Positions 1 to 6,755 of a stretch of DNA of 9,119 nucleotides are shown here, one piece after another (the stretch's first letter is position 1; each line of letters starts with the position of its first letter). The position numbers and the translations under genes were made by a program. The DNA is from Streptococcus sp. (GTDB lineage: Bacteria > Bacillota > Bacilli > Lactobacillales > Streptococcaceae). Location: contig JAPJPE010000048.1 in NCBI GenBank assembly GCA_030825825.1, positions 1-9,119 of the forward strand. The letters run 5' to 3'. The notes beneath the pieces were generated by a model. That model did not search any database and had not been told where the DNA came from. It saw only the letters and a list, made by a program, of their open reading frames with translations.

Positions 1-50
1 GACGACGAAATCGAATTCTAACGAATTACCGATTTCTGTCCCACTCTCTT
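1..50 (-). repeat. Truncated copy of a streptococcal small structured repeat, head end
   Basis: Read on the minus strand, this stretch starts with GAGTGGGACAGAAATCGG, a head sequence that I recall from a dispersed intergenic repeat in mitis-group streptococci. That assignment is from memory, not a search. It folds: AAATCG (8-13) pairs with CGATTT (30-35), and AATTC (14-18) pairs with GAATT (23-27), with a small bulge and a TAAC loop. It begins right after the stop codon of the response-regulator gene and runs off the window. The internal element near 6756-6905 shares its head (GAGTGGGA, then AGAA, TC and GTAA at matching positions). It may act as the 3' end or terminator of the operon, but no T-run is visible inside the window. 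Confidence 0.65.
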
Positions 51-57
51 TTCTTCC

Positions 58-657
58 TTATAACCAACCCTTTTCTTGGGCAACCCTTGCTGCCTCCGTC
101 CGATTTTCCGCATCCAATTTGGTCAAAATAGCCGACATGTAATTGCGGATAGTTCCGTTTGAAAGAAATAAGCGATCGGCAATTTCTTGGTTAGAAGCCC
201 CTTTAGCGACTTCTTTTAGGACCGCTTGCTCCTGAGGGCTTAGAGGATTGGGATGGGTCAAGATTCCTTCCATTAATTCCGGTGAATATTCTTTTTGCCC
301 TGCTAAAACTGCATGAAGAGTCGCCATCAAATCTGTAATGCGACGTTCTTTTAAGACATAGGCATCGACTCCGGCCTTGAGGGCCCTCTCAAAGTAACCC
401 GGCCGCTTAAAAGTGGTAACAATGACAACCTTGAGCTGGGGTTGTTGACGTTTGACCCATTCCAACACTTCTAGTCCTGTTTTGATGGGCATCTCAATAT
501 CTAAGATAGCAATATCAACTGGATGGGTTTCTAGTAAGTGAATGGCTTCTTGCCCATCTCCAGCCTGCAAGACTTCTTCTACATCTTCTTGTAAAAGCAA
601 GAGCTGACAAAGGGCATCGCGCAACATACTTTGGTCTTCTGCAACTAATAAGCGCAT
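58..657 (-). CDS. NarL/LuxR-family response regulator of an ABC-transporter-linked two-component system
   Basis: This is a cytoplasmic transcription factor of 199 aa, the usual length for the family. The receiver domain (residues 1-118) has the acidic pair E7/D8, the phosphoacceptor D53 in ILDIEMP, T81/T82, and K103 in VLKE. The C-terminal LuxR-type helix-turn-helix (about 138-195) reads LSPQEQAVL...SNQEIADRLFLS...TIRNYMSAILTKL. It should accept phosphate from the kinase encoded just upstream. The kinase stop and this ATG are 1 nt apart, and AAGGAA inside the end of the kinase gene serves as ribosome binding site. It is the last gene of the operon starting at 3643. The arrangement resembles DesK/DesR and the pneumococcal TCS11 locus, as I remember it. 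A likely target is its own promoter near 3671-3734, by inference only. Confidence 0.93.
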   Translation of the reverse strand: MRLLVAEDQSMLRDALCQLLLLQEDVEEVLQAGDGQEAIHLLETHPVDIAILDIEMPIKTGLEVLEWVKRQQPQLKVVIVTTFKRPGYFERALKAGVDAYVLKERRITDLMATLHAVLAGQKEYSPELMEGILTHPNPLSPQEQAVLKEVAKGASNQEIADRLFLSNGTIRNYMSAILTKLDAENRTEAARVAQEKGWL

Positions 658-658
658 C

Positions 659-1756
659 TTATTTCCTTTCTTGATAGGGAATCCGTATTTCTATCCGGGT
701 TGGCTTGTGACGACGACTGATCTCCAGCTCTCCTCCCAACAAGGCAATCCGTTCGCGAATCGAGTGCAGATCCATATCGGAGACCTTATCAAAGCCGATG
801 CCATTGTCTTCTGCGACCATTTCCACCCCCGTCTCGGTGGAGCGATAAGTGAGAAGGGCTTGCGTCGCTTTGGCATGTTTGATCATATTAGTAGCTAATT
901 CCAGAGATACCATGGCTAGAGTAGACTCTAATATTGGCGAGATACTAGCCGTATCGAGTTCATTCTGAATCTCTACTTGAATCTGAGCCACTTCTAGCAT
1001 TTGCTTGACAGTTTCTAACTCTCTTGCCAGGGTTCGCTGCTTCAAGTTCTCCACAATCTCTCGGACTTGGTGCATGGACTCTTGACTGATGGTTTGAATC
1101 TCTTGGACCTGCTCCTGCGCCTTCTCAACCTGACCCAATGCTAAGAATTGATCAGCTAAGTCTGCCTTGACACTCAGCATAGCAAAGGTGTGGCCCAGAC
1201 TGTCATGTAGATCACGGCCAATCCGATGGCGCTCGTTTTCTGCTAGTAAGAGATTGATCTGGGCATTTTGCTTGGCATGGTCAGCTTTCAATTCTTCCAC
1301 CATCTCCATCCGAACCATACTAAAGGTCATAATCGCGATAAACAAAGAGACGATCAGGACAAAAAGCCAATCATTTTCTCTCATATCCCTATTAAATAAC
1401 AAGGCTCCCAAAAGAATCAGTTGTGATCCAAAGGCCGTCCAAAGAAAGGGCGAGCGAAAATTGTGGATTCTAAAACGATAAACTAAAATATTGCTTAGAT
1501 AATAGTAAAACCAACAAAAGCCTGTCCCAATAAATAGGGTATTTCCTCCTATGTAAGCCAACAAATAAATCCAAAAAATCCAGGTCAGCGTCCTATTTTC
1601 AGTAATGAGGATTCCTAGATAGCTCATCATAAAGAAGAGAGCTAAAAAGAAATGCCACCAGGGAATCTGCCCCAAGAAGATACTAGCAAAGGGAAAGACC
1701 ATAAAGATTAGGCCTACGTAAAACATATGGTGAATATGTTTGAGTTTTTCAATCAT
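659..1756 (-). CDS. DesK-like sensor histidine kinase (HisKA_3 type)
   Basis: This membrane kinase has 365 aa. The first ~150 residues are very hydrophobic with five to six membrane segments and no large extracellular loop, as in intramembrane-sensing kinases of the DesK/LiaS type. A short coiled linker leads to the dimerisation/phosphoacceptor helix with H184 in RHRIGRDLHDSLGH. The ATPase domain shows the N-box LELATNMIKHA (N290), G1 box EDNGIGF (D317) and HSIRERIALLGGELE. Its ATG overlaps the permease stop as ATGA, indicating translational coupling. The response regulator follows after 1 nt. Being embedded in one operon with an ABC exporter suggests that it senses membrane or cell-envelope perturbation and adjusts that transporter. 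The actual signal cannot be read from the sequence. Confidence 0.93.
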   Translation of the reverse strand: MIEKLKHIHHMFYVGLIFMVFPFASIFLGQIPWWHFFLALFFMMSYLGILITENRTLTWIFWIYLLAYIGGNTLFIGTGFCWFYYYLSNILVYRFRIHNFRSPFLWTAFGSQLILLGALLFNRDMRENDWLFVLIVSLFIAIMTFSMVRMEMVEELKADHAKQNAQINLLLAENERHRIGRDLHDSLGHTFAMLSVKADLADQFLALGQVEKAQEQVQEIQTISQESMHQVREIVENLKQRTLARELETVKQMLEVAQIQVEIQNELDTASISPILESTLAMVSLELATNMIKHAKATQALLTYRSTETGVEMVAEDNGIGFDKVSDMDLHSIRERIALLGGELEISRRHKPTRIEIRIPYQERK

Positions 1757-2493
1757 GCACGAACCTCAGAATGACGACGATAGACGATGACAAGAGTAAA
1801 CAAGACCAGGGTAAACAAGGTTAAATAGAGACTAGCAAAGACATTCACCTGCCCCTTGTTTAAAAAGGTCTTGATCAGTTCCATCAATTGATAGGTTGGC
1901 AGGCATTTGCCAATAGCTTGCATCCATTCTGGAAAGAGGCTAATCGGCATCCAAAGGCCACCCATGACAGCCAGCCCCATGTAAAGGAGATTACCCACAA
2001 CAGACATCAATTGACTAGAAGGAAGCAGGGTCAAAACCAGACCGAGAGCCACAAACGCTAGGCTTCCTAGGATGAGAATAAAGGCCGACAAAATCCAATC
2101 TTGCAGGGACATATTCACATGCCGCACCACATGACCCACGGTAAAGACGACCCCAATGGATAGGAGAAAGTCTACAAAGAGACCCGCAACCTTTATTAGA
2201 TAATATTCTACCATAGATACCGGAGTATGGCGCAAGACTTTTTGCCAATTATTGAGTCGATCGGTTTCAAGAACTGTTGGAAAGGAAAATAGAGCCGTAG
2301 ACATCATGGAAAAAGCCGTCATGGAGAGGAGATAATCCCTCATAAAGTGAGCGGGCGCACCTGGTGTGTCCTGGTACATCCCTGAAAAGAAGAGATAAAA
2401 GGCCGTGGGCATCCCTATTGATAATAAATAATAAATGGCTTGGCGTCTGGTCAAATGCCACTCAACCACGCCGAGAGCTTTCATGCGTTTCAT
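1753..2493 (-). CDS. ABC-2 type transporter permease
   Basis: This integral membrane protein of 246 aa has about six predicted helices, at roughly residues 18-38, 54-72, 97-120, 132-155, 162-187 and 220-240. That is the layout of an ABC-2 export permease. It contains the typical late segment with GGLWMPISLFPEW before the last periplasm-facing helix. It would pair with the ATPase encoded immediately upstream. The start at 2493 lies inside the 3' end of the ATPase gene (32-nt overlap) and is preceded by GGAAG and AGG motifs. A second ATG at 2484 is an alternative. Its stop overlaps the kinase start by 4 nt. The substrate is unknown; related TCS-linked exporters handle lipids, peptides or antimicrobials. 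Confidence 0.88.
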   Translation of the reverse strand: MKRMKALGVVEWHLTRRQAIYYLLSIGMPTAFYLFFSGMYQDTPGAPAHFMRDYLLSMTAFSMMSTALFSFPTVLETDRLNNWQKVLRHTPVSMVEYYLIKVAGLFVDFLLSIGVVFTVGHVVRHVNMSLQDWILSAFILILGSLAFVALGLVLTLLPSSQLMSVVGNLLYMGLAVMGGLWMPISLFPEWMQAIGKCLPTYQLMELIKTFLNKGQVNVFASLYLTLFTLVLFTLVIVYRRHSEVRA

Positions 2494-3379
2494 CTTCTCT
2501 ACCTACTTCCTTTGTATTTTCAAAAATAGAATCCAATAAACTTCGATTGGTCACTTCGATCTCTTGGATCGAACAGCCTTCTTCTTGCAATCGAGTCCAC
2601 AAACGATTGGCATCGCCTGTCACAACTTGGAGGGCATCAGGTTTGACCGTCACTTGACCAATTCCGTCCATCCCTGCCACTAGAGCTTGGTATCGCAAAG
2701 GCAGGGTAAAATGTTTTTCTACCTCTTCACTTCTCATAGCTAGTGGCGTCGTATCTCGAAGCAAACGTCCCTGGTGTAAGACCAGGATCCGGTCAGCTGT
2801 ATGCTCTACTTCCTCAATGTAATGGGAAGAATAGACAATAGTGACGCCTTGTTCCTTTAAATCCCCGACAATCTCCCAAAAGCGTTGGCGAGTGGACGTA
2901 TCCATGGCAGCCGTTGGCTCATCCAAAAACAGGAGACTGGGACGACCAATCAAGGTCAGGACAAAGGATAGGAGACGTTTTTGCCCACCAGACAGTTTAC
3001 TGGCCAATTGTTTCTTTTGTTCTAGACTAAAACGCAATAGCTCATCGATTTCATTGACCGTTAAGGGATTGGGATAAATGGAGCGAAAGAAGTTGATCAG
3101 TTCCTGAACAGTTAACTTTTGAACGACGGCATTCTCTTGAGGGAGATAAGAGACACTAGCCTTTAATCGAGGATGACCAGGAGCCTTCCCTTCTACTTCA
3201 ATGATTCCAGACGTCACCTTCCTATCCCCTAGGAGGCAATTCATCAAGGTCGTCTTCCCTGCTCCGTTAGGCCCGATCAAGGCCAGACAATCCCCCCGTT
3301 CAACCGCAAAAGAAAGATCTTCTAGAATCACTTTTCCTTTGATCCTTTTTTTCAAGTTTTCTACTCTAATGACACTCAT
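2462..3379 (-). CDS. ABC transporter ATP-binding protein
   Basis: This 305-aa ATPase powers the ABC-2 permease downstream. Visible motifs are Walker A GPNGAGKTT (36-44), Q-loop YLPQEN (78-83), signature LSGGQKR (129-135), Walker B LLFLDEPTAAMD (149-160) and the switch histidine H186 in YSSHYIEEVEH. The C-terminal ~80 residues form the extension common in ABC-2 exporter ATPases. The ATG at 3379 has AAGGAG 6 nt upstream. A possible 29-codon ORF overlaps this start from upstream. All catalytic motifs are intact, so the protein should be active. Confidence 0.95.
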   Translation of the reverse strand: MSVIRVENLKKRIKGKVILEDLSFAVERGDCLALIGPNGAGKTTLMNCLLGDRKVTSGIIEVEGKAPGHPRLKASVSYLPQENAVVQKLTVQELINFFRSIYPNPLTVNEIDELLRFSLEQKKQLASKLSGGQKRLLSFVLTLIGRPSLLFLDEPTAAMDTSTRQRFWEIVGDLKEQGVTIVYSSHYIEEVEHTADRILVLHQGRLLRDTTPLAMRSEEVEKHFTLPLRYQALVAGMDGIGQVTVKPDALQVVTGDANRLWTRLQEEGCSIQEIEVTNRSLLDSIFENTKEVGREDETHESSRRG

Positions 3380-3455
3380 GAGATTCTCCTTTCAACCAGG
3401 CTTGACCAGCTGGCATGATGACAAAAACAACCAAGTTCACTCCCGTTTTTTTCAT
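3366..3455 (-). CDS. Possible 29-aa hydrophobic peptide bridging two operon genes
   Basis: A small ORF fills the only gap in this otherwise overlapping operon. Its ATG overlaps the TGA of the 63-aa gene as ATGA, and its TAG lies 14 nt inside the ATPase gene. AAGGAA sits 8 nt before the ATG. The peptide begins MKKTGVNLVVFVIMPAG and ends WLKGESHECH: a basic start, a short hydrophobic stretch and a polar tail. The position favours translational coupling from the 63-aa gene into the ATPase gene. It may be a real small membrane peptide or only a relay ORF that keeps ribosomes on the message. No family is recognised. Confidence 0.35.
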   Translation of the reverse strand: MKKTGVNLVVFVIMPAGQAWLKGESHECH

Positions 3456-3643
3456 TGCACCATTTCCTTTTTAACAGCCTTGAGCATTTTCAATCCTTCT
3501 TGAACCGCCCAGCTCATGATGCCAAGCCCAGCAAATAATTCCCAAGGGAAATGGTAATAGAGGCTATCATTCTTTGAAAAGATCAAATAGACGACCATTC
3601 CAACCACTGTTAACGTAAACACCTTAAATAACCATTGTTTCAT
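3452..3643 (-). CDS. Small two-helix membrane protein, first gene of the ABC/TCS operon
   Basis: This is a 63-aa protein with two likely membrane helices, about residues 5-22 (FKVFTLTVVGMVVYLIF) and 33-50 (FPWELFAGLGIMSWAVQE). It ends in a lysine-rich tail (KMLKAVKKEMVQ), which suggests a cytoplasmic C terminus. I do not recognise the family. The ATG at 3643 has GAGG 8 nt upstream and is the first start after the promoter at 3671-3676. Lying in the same transcription unit as the exporter and the two-component system, it could be an accessory subunit or a small modulator of kinase or transporter. This is inference from context. Confidence 0.7.
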   Translation of the reverse strand: MKQWLFKVFTLTVVGMVVYLIFSKNDSLYYHFPWELFAGLGIMSWAVQEGLKMLKAVKKEMVQ

Positions 3644-3670
3644 TTTTCTTTCCTCTTACTTTCTGACTTT

Positions 3671-3734
3671 ATTATATGAAAAGAAAATAACGGCTACTAG
3701 ATGATTTTGTCACTGGCTGACATGACAAATGTCA
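3671..3734 (-). promoter_or_regulatory. Promoter and putative operator of the 63-aa/ABC/TCS operon
   Basis: A perfect TATAAT (minus strand, 3676-3671) lies 27 nt before the first ATG. No TTGACA-like hexamer is present at 15-18 bp spacing (the 17-bp position reads TAGTAG), and there is no TG extension. Upstream, 3708-3734 holds four TGTCA/TGACA pentamers: TGTCA-5 nt-TGACA at 3708-3722, and TGACAT-5 nt-ATGTCA at 3718-3734. Relative to a start near 3664 the cluster spans about -44 to -70, a usual site for a NarL/LuxR-type activator. Binding by the operon's own response regulator is inferred. Confidence 0.55.
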
Positions 3735-3736
3735 CT

Positions 3737-3765
3737 AAAAAAAGCCAAGTGATTTCACTCGACTT
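3737..3765 (-). terminator. Terminator of the lipoprotein gene
   Basis: Minus-strand RNA forms an 11-bp stem (3755-3765 with 3742-3752, two G-U pairs in the middle, AA at the tip). A run of seven T follows (3743-3737). It starts about 10 nt after the lipoprotein stop. Its T-run ends only 2 nt from the inverted-repeat cluster of the next promoter. Confidence 0.85.
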
Positions 3766-3774
3766 TTTCTCTTC

Positions 3775-4329
3775 TTACTGGCCTTCTTCTTTCATGCCAT
3801 GCAACTTCAGGGCCTTGATCAAGGCATCCGCCTTCATATTCTTCAAGTCATTGAGACCAGCATCTTTGAAGTAAGAAATTTCTTTTAGAGACTTGGTATC
3901 AATTTGGTTGAGGTCAATCACACTGGTTGAGAGCAATTTCTTCTCTGGTGTAACACTATATTCCAAGCTAAAACCAGGAACGTTTTTTAACTTCTTGTAG
4001 TCTTCATTTTGTTCCAACAAAGCTTGAATGGCTGCTGTTAGTTCTTCAGGTGACTTCTCTGCTGCGATAGTCCCAAGTTGTTGGGGTAGATCAGCTGTCA
4101 CTTCGATACGAAGGTTTTCAACCTTATCTCCCTTTGATTTGATGATATCCCGGTGTTTTGTTCCCTTGATATCTCCAACTAAGGTTGTGGTTTTTTCTTC
4201 ATTTTTTACTTCTTTTTTAACAGAGGAACTGCTAGATGAGCTAGCGGGTGTTGTTTTCTTTGTTTGGGATTGCGAACAACCAGTCAATACCAAAATGGCT
4301 AGCCCAAGGGTTACAAAAAATTTCTTCAT
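3775..4329 (-). CDS. DUF1307/YehR-like lipoprotein
   Basis: This 184-aa protein starts with a lipoprotein signal peptide: MKKFFV, a hydrophobic core, and the lipobox LTGC with the lipidated cysteine at residue 18. A low-complexity linker follows, with seven consecutive serines (about 30-36) and then K/E-rich sequence, which would hold the domain away from the membrane. The rest resembles the DUF1307/YehR lipoprotein family (NVPGFSLEYSVTPEKKLLSTSVIDL near 116-140 and a C-terminal amphipathic segment). The family assignment rests on memory. No enzymatic motif is seen, and the function of the family is unknown. It is monocistronic, with its own promoter and terminator. GGAG lies about 11 nt before the ATG. 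Confidence 0.8.
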   Translation of the reverse strand: MKKFFVTLGLAILVLTGCSQSQTKKTTPASSSSSSSVKKEVKNEEKTTTLVGDIKGTKHRDIIKSKGDKVENLRIEVTADLPQQLGTIAAEKSPEELTAAIQALLEQNEDYKKLKNVPGFSLEYSVTPEKKLLSTSVIDLNQIDTKSLKEISYFKDAGLNDLKNMKADALIKALKLHGMKEEGQ

Positions 4330-4349
4330 TTTTATAACTCTCCTTTCAC

Positions 4350-4389
4350 ATACTGTTATCAGTATAACATATCGCGTCTTTCTTGTCTA
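4350..4389 (-). promoter_or_regulatory. Promoter of the lipoprotein gene with an inverted repeat at the start site
   Basis: The minus strand shows TAGACA (4389-4384), a 17-bp spacer and TATACT (4366-4361), with a TG one base before the -10 (extended -10, TGTTATACT). The inverted repeat ATACTG-TTAT-CAGTAT (plus strand, 4350-4365) overlaps most of the -10 and covers the expected start near 4354. It is placed like a repressor operator or a 5'-end hairpin. Confidence 0.65.
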
Positions 4390-4572
4390 AAAACTCCACT
4401 TTTCAAACCATTTCCCCCTCATTTCAAGCCCTTCATTTTGAATAAAAAACTGATGAATTTGATACTTTTTGCAAAGTCCCCTTTTCTCCACTAATAAAGC
4501 CTCAATGGAGGATTCACTTCCGTCTCAATTTCTCCAAATCATATCGATTTCATAGGGAATCTCCTCCTTTTT
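4387..4572 (-). pseudogene. Possible decayed coding remnant upstream of the lipoprotein promoter
   Basis: Between the fakA terminator and the lipoprotein promoter, one minus-strand frame stays open across the gap except for a single TGA at 4527-4525. Before it the frame reads KKEEIPYEIDMIWRN; after it come 45 codons beginning DGSESSIEALLVEKRG and ending MRGKWFEKWSF, closed by TAG at 4389-4387. A strong AAGGAGG lies before an ATG (in another frame, ending after four codons). The composition looks protein-like, but no family is recognised. It could be a broken gene fragment or a chance open frame. Confidence 0.25.
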
Positions 4573-4578
4573 CTATCT

Positions 4579-4604
4579 AAAAAAAAGGTTCCGAAAGGAA
4601 CCTT
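4579..4604 (-). terminator. Terminator of the asp23-fakA operon
   Basis: Minus-strand RNA gives a perfect 8-bp stem AAGGTTCC/GGAACCTT (4604-4597 with 4592-4585) with a TTTC tetraloop, followed by an unbroken T-run. It starts 9 nt after the fakA stop. Confidence 0.93.
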
Positions 4605-4612
4605 CTGTTCAA

Positions 4613-6277
4613 TTATTCTACACTAAACAAGTATGGGTAGACTGGTTGGCCACCTTGGTGGATTTCCACTTCTACATCCTCATACTTCTCAGCAAGGGCT
4701 TGGGCCAATTCGTTTGCCAACTCCTCACTGCCCTCTTCACCGACATAGATGGTCACAATTTCACTATCTTCGTCCAACATATGAGCGAATGTTTCTTCCA
4801 AGGTTTCCATCATATCTGGGTTTGAAACGACGATCTTACCATCGACCATTCCAAGATTGTCATTTTCATGGATTTCAAGGCCGTCGATAGTGGTATCGCG
4901 AACCGCTGTCGTCACACTACCAGACACAACATCGCCCAATGAAGCGCTCATGCGTTCGTAGTTTTCTTCGATCGATTTGCTTTCATCAAAGGCAAGAAGA
5001 CTGGTCAATCCTTGAGGGATGGTCTTTGTCTCTACAACTGCTGCTGGTTGATCAATCACTTCTGCTGCAGATTGAGCGGCCATCAAGATATTTTTGTTGT
5101 TTGGCAAGATAATGATGTTGCGCGCATTCAACTCTTCAACCGCTTTGACAAAGTCTTCTGTTGATGGGTTCATGGTTTGACCACCAGAGATGATGTAATC
5201 CACCCCTTGCGCTTTAAAGATATCAGCCAATCCGTCACCCGCAACGACTGCAATGATGGCATATTCTTTTTCTTCAACTGGTTTGGCTTGACGTTCTTCT
5301 TTTTCAACTTGCGCTTCGTGTTGGTTACGCATGTTGTCGACTTTTACCTTGACCAAGCTTCCGTACTTAAGACCTTCTTGCATGACAAGACCTGGGTCTT
5401 CTGTATGGACGTGAACTTTGACAATCTCATCGTCATTCACCACCAATAGGGAATCCCCAAGGTTGTTCAAATAGTTACGGAATTCATCGTAATCGAAGTC
5501 TTTGACATAGGTTGGACCTTGTTTCAAAGCGACCATGATTTCTGTACAGTAACCAAACTTGATGTCTTCAGTTGCGACATGGCCAGCGACTGACTTGTGG
5601 TGTTCTGCATTGATCATTTCTGACATGGTTGCAGGTGTTGCTTGGAACTCTTCAGAAGCGATGAATTCTCCTGTCAAGGCTGACAAGAATCCTTCATAGA
5701 TGAAGACCAAACCTTGACCACCAGAGTCTACCACACCAACTTCTTTCAAGACCGGCAACATATCTAGAGTCTTCGCAAGAGCTGTTTTAGCGCCTTCAAG
5801 AGCTGCACGCATGACTTCTACCGCATCATTGGTAGATTCTGCTTTTTTCTTGGCACCGATGGCTGCCCCACGAGAAACCGTCAAAATGGTACCTTCAACC
5901 GGCTTCATAACGGCTTTATAAGCGACTTCTACACCAGACTGGAAGGCTGCTGCAAGTGCTGCTCCATCCAATTCTTCTTTGTCTTTGACACTTTGAGAAA
6001 ATCCACGGAACAATTGAGAAGTGATGACTCCTGAGTTCCCACGCGCACCCATCAAGAGACCTTTAGCGAAGATCCCTGCTGCTTCTCCAACAGTTGAAGC
6101 AGAACGGTCCGATACTTCTTTGGCCCCATTTTCGATGGTCATTCCCATATTGGTTCCTGTATCTCCATCTGGTACAGGAAAGACGTTCAAAGAGTTTACA
6201 TATTCCGCTTGTTTATTTAAGCGCGTAGCCCCCGCTTGAACCATTTCTTGAAATAAACTTGTAGTAATATTAGCCAC
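4613..6277 (-). CDS. fakA: Fatty acid kinase subunit FakA (DhaL/DAK2-domain protein, YloV-like)
   Basis: This is the cytoplasmic kinase that phosphorylates fatty acids carried by FakB proteins. The acyl-phosphate then enters PlsX/PlsY phospholipid synthesis. At 554 aa it is full length. The N-terminal DhaL-like ATP domain (about 8-200) shows NVFPVPDGDTGTNM (31-44, metal-binding aspartates), GARGNSG (78-84) and VVDSGGQGL (182-190). The middle domain has C244 (FGYCTEIMV) and H289/H291 (VKVHVHTEDP), matching the Cys/His/His zinc site known in staphylococcal FakA. The C-terminal half is the FakB-interacting region. The start is GTG at 6277 with GGGAG 7 nt upstream inside the preceding gene. That gene's stop is 2 nt away, so translation is probably coupled. 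No FakB gene lies in the window. Confidence 0.95.
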   Translation of the reverse strand: MANITTSLFQEMVQAGATRLNKQAEYVNSLNVFPVPDGDTGTNMGMTIENGAKEVSDRSASTVGEAAGIFAKGLLMGARGNSGVITSQLFRGFSQSVKDKEELDGAALAAAFQSGVEVAYKAVMKPVEGTILTVSRGAAIGAKKKAESTNDAVEVMRAALEGAKTALAKTLDMLPVLKEVGVVDSGGQGLVFIYEGFLSALTGEFIASEEFQATPATMSEMINAEHHKSVAGHVATEDIKFGYCTEIMVALKQGPTYVKDFDYDEFRNYLNNLGDSLLVVNDDEIVKVHVHTEDPGLVMQEGLKYGSLVKVKVDNMRNQHEAQVEKEERQAKPVEEKEYAIIAVVAGDGLADIFKAQGVDYIISGGQTMNPSTEDFVKAVEELNARNIIILPNNKNILMAAQSAAEVIDQPAAVVETKTIPQGLTSLLAFDESKSIEENYERMSASLGDVVSGSVTTAVRDTTIDGLEIHENDNLGMVDGKIVVSNPDMMETLEETFAHMLDEDSEIVTIYVGEEGSEELANELAQALAEKYEDVEVEIHQGGQPVYPYLFSVE

Positions 6278-6279
6278 GA

Positions 6280-6645
6280 TTATTCTCCCACAATCTTGAT
6301 ATTTTGAATATAGACATTCACAGTATCCGTAGTGATTCCAAGTTGATTTTCCAAACTAAATTTCACACGTTCTTGAATATTTTTTGAGACTTCGCTAATC
6401 TTTGTTCCATAGCTCAAAACAGTGTAAACATCAACTGCGATAGTTCCTGCTTCCGTTGTTTTGACAACAACACCTTTAGAGAAGTTTTCTTTCCCTAGGA
6501 GGGCTTGGAAATTATCTTTGATCGCATTTTTGCTGGCCATTCCAACCACACCGAAGATCTCAGTAGCGGCACCGCCTACAACAGTTGCGATAACCTCATC
6601 AGTCAATTCAATTTGACCGTCCTTTGTATTGATTTTTACTGTCAT
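6280..6645 (-). CDS. Asp23/Gls24-family envelope stress protein (YloU-like)
   Basis: This is a small 121-aa protein of the Asp23/Gls24 (DUF322) family. Family landmarks are the start KINTKDGQIELTDEVIATVVGGAATEIFGVVGMAS, a central variable part, and the end VSKNIQERVKFSLENQLGITTDTVNVYIQNI. It has no signal peptide or membrane helix. The pairing with fakA is conserved in Firmicutes and matches B. subtilis yloU-yloV. The functional link is not established; Asp23 proteins have been tied to envelope homeostasis. The ATG at 6645 follows GAGG by 8 nt, and the gene shares the promoter at 6676-6704 with fakA. Confidence 0.93.
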   Translation of the reverse strand: MTVKINTKDGQIELTDEVIATVVGGAATEIFGVVGMASKNAIKDNFQALLGKENFSKGVVVKTTEAGTIAVDVYTVLSYGTKISEVSKNIQERVKFSLENQLGITTDTVNVYIQNIKIVGE

Positions 6646-6675
6646 AATTTCTACCTCAAAAGTATTTTATATTCT

Positions 6676-6704
6676 ATTCTACCATAAAAGAGATCAACTG
6701 TAAA
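6676..6704 (-). promoter_or_regulatory. Promoter of the asp23-fakA operon
   Basis: The minus strand has TTTACA (6704-6699), exactly 17 bp, then TAGAAT (6681-6676); both hexamers match consensus at 5 of 6 positions. The expected start near 6669 gives a leader of about 24 nt. I see no FapR-like operator of the kind known for fatty acid genes. Confidence 0.65.
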
Positions 6705-6755
6705 AGGGTAGGGACTATTCTTCTCCCGCTGTGACAGCTGTCTCTAGAGAAAAAG

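Noticed and set aside
1167..1481. 104-codon plus-strand open frame opposite the histidine kinase.
   Set aside because: It lies wholly within a well-supported kinase gene on the other strand and shows no domain of its own.
4028..4390. 120-codon plus-strand open frame opposite the lipoprotein gene.
   Set aside because: It is the antisense shadow of the lipoprotein's serine and lysine/glutamate-rich coding sequence and has no ribosome binding site or family motif.
5177..5449. 90-codon plus-strand open frame opposite fakA.
   Set aside because: Antisense shadow of conserved FakA coding sequence; its phenylalanine runs come from lysine/glutamate codons on the other strand.
6645..6720. Possible riboswitch or FapR-type operator ahead of asp23-fakA.
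   Set aside because: The leader is only about 24 nt and no conserved aptamer or matching palindrome is seen.
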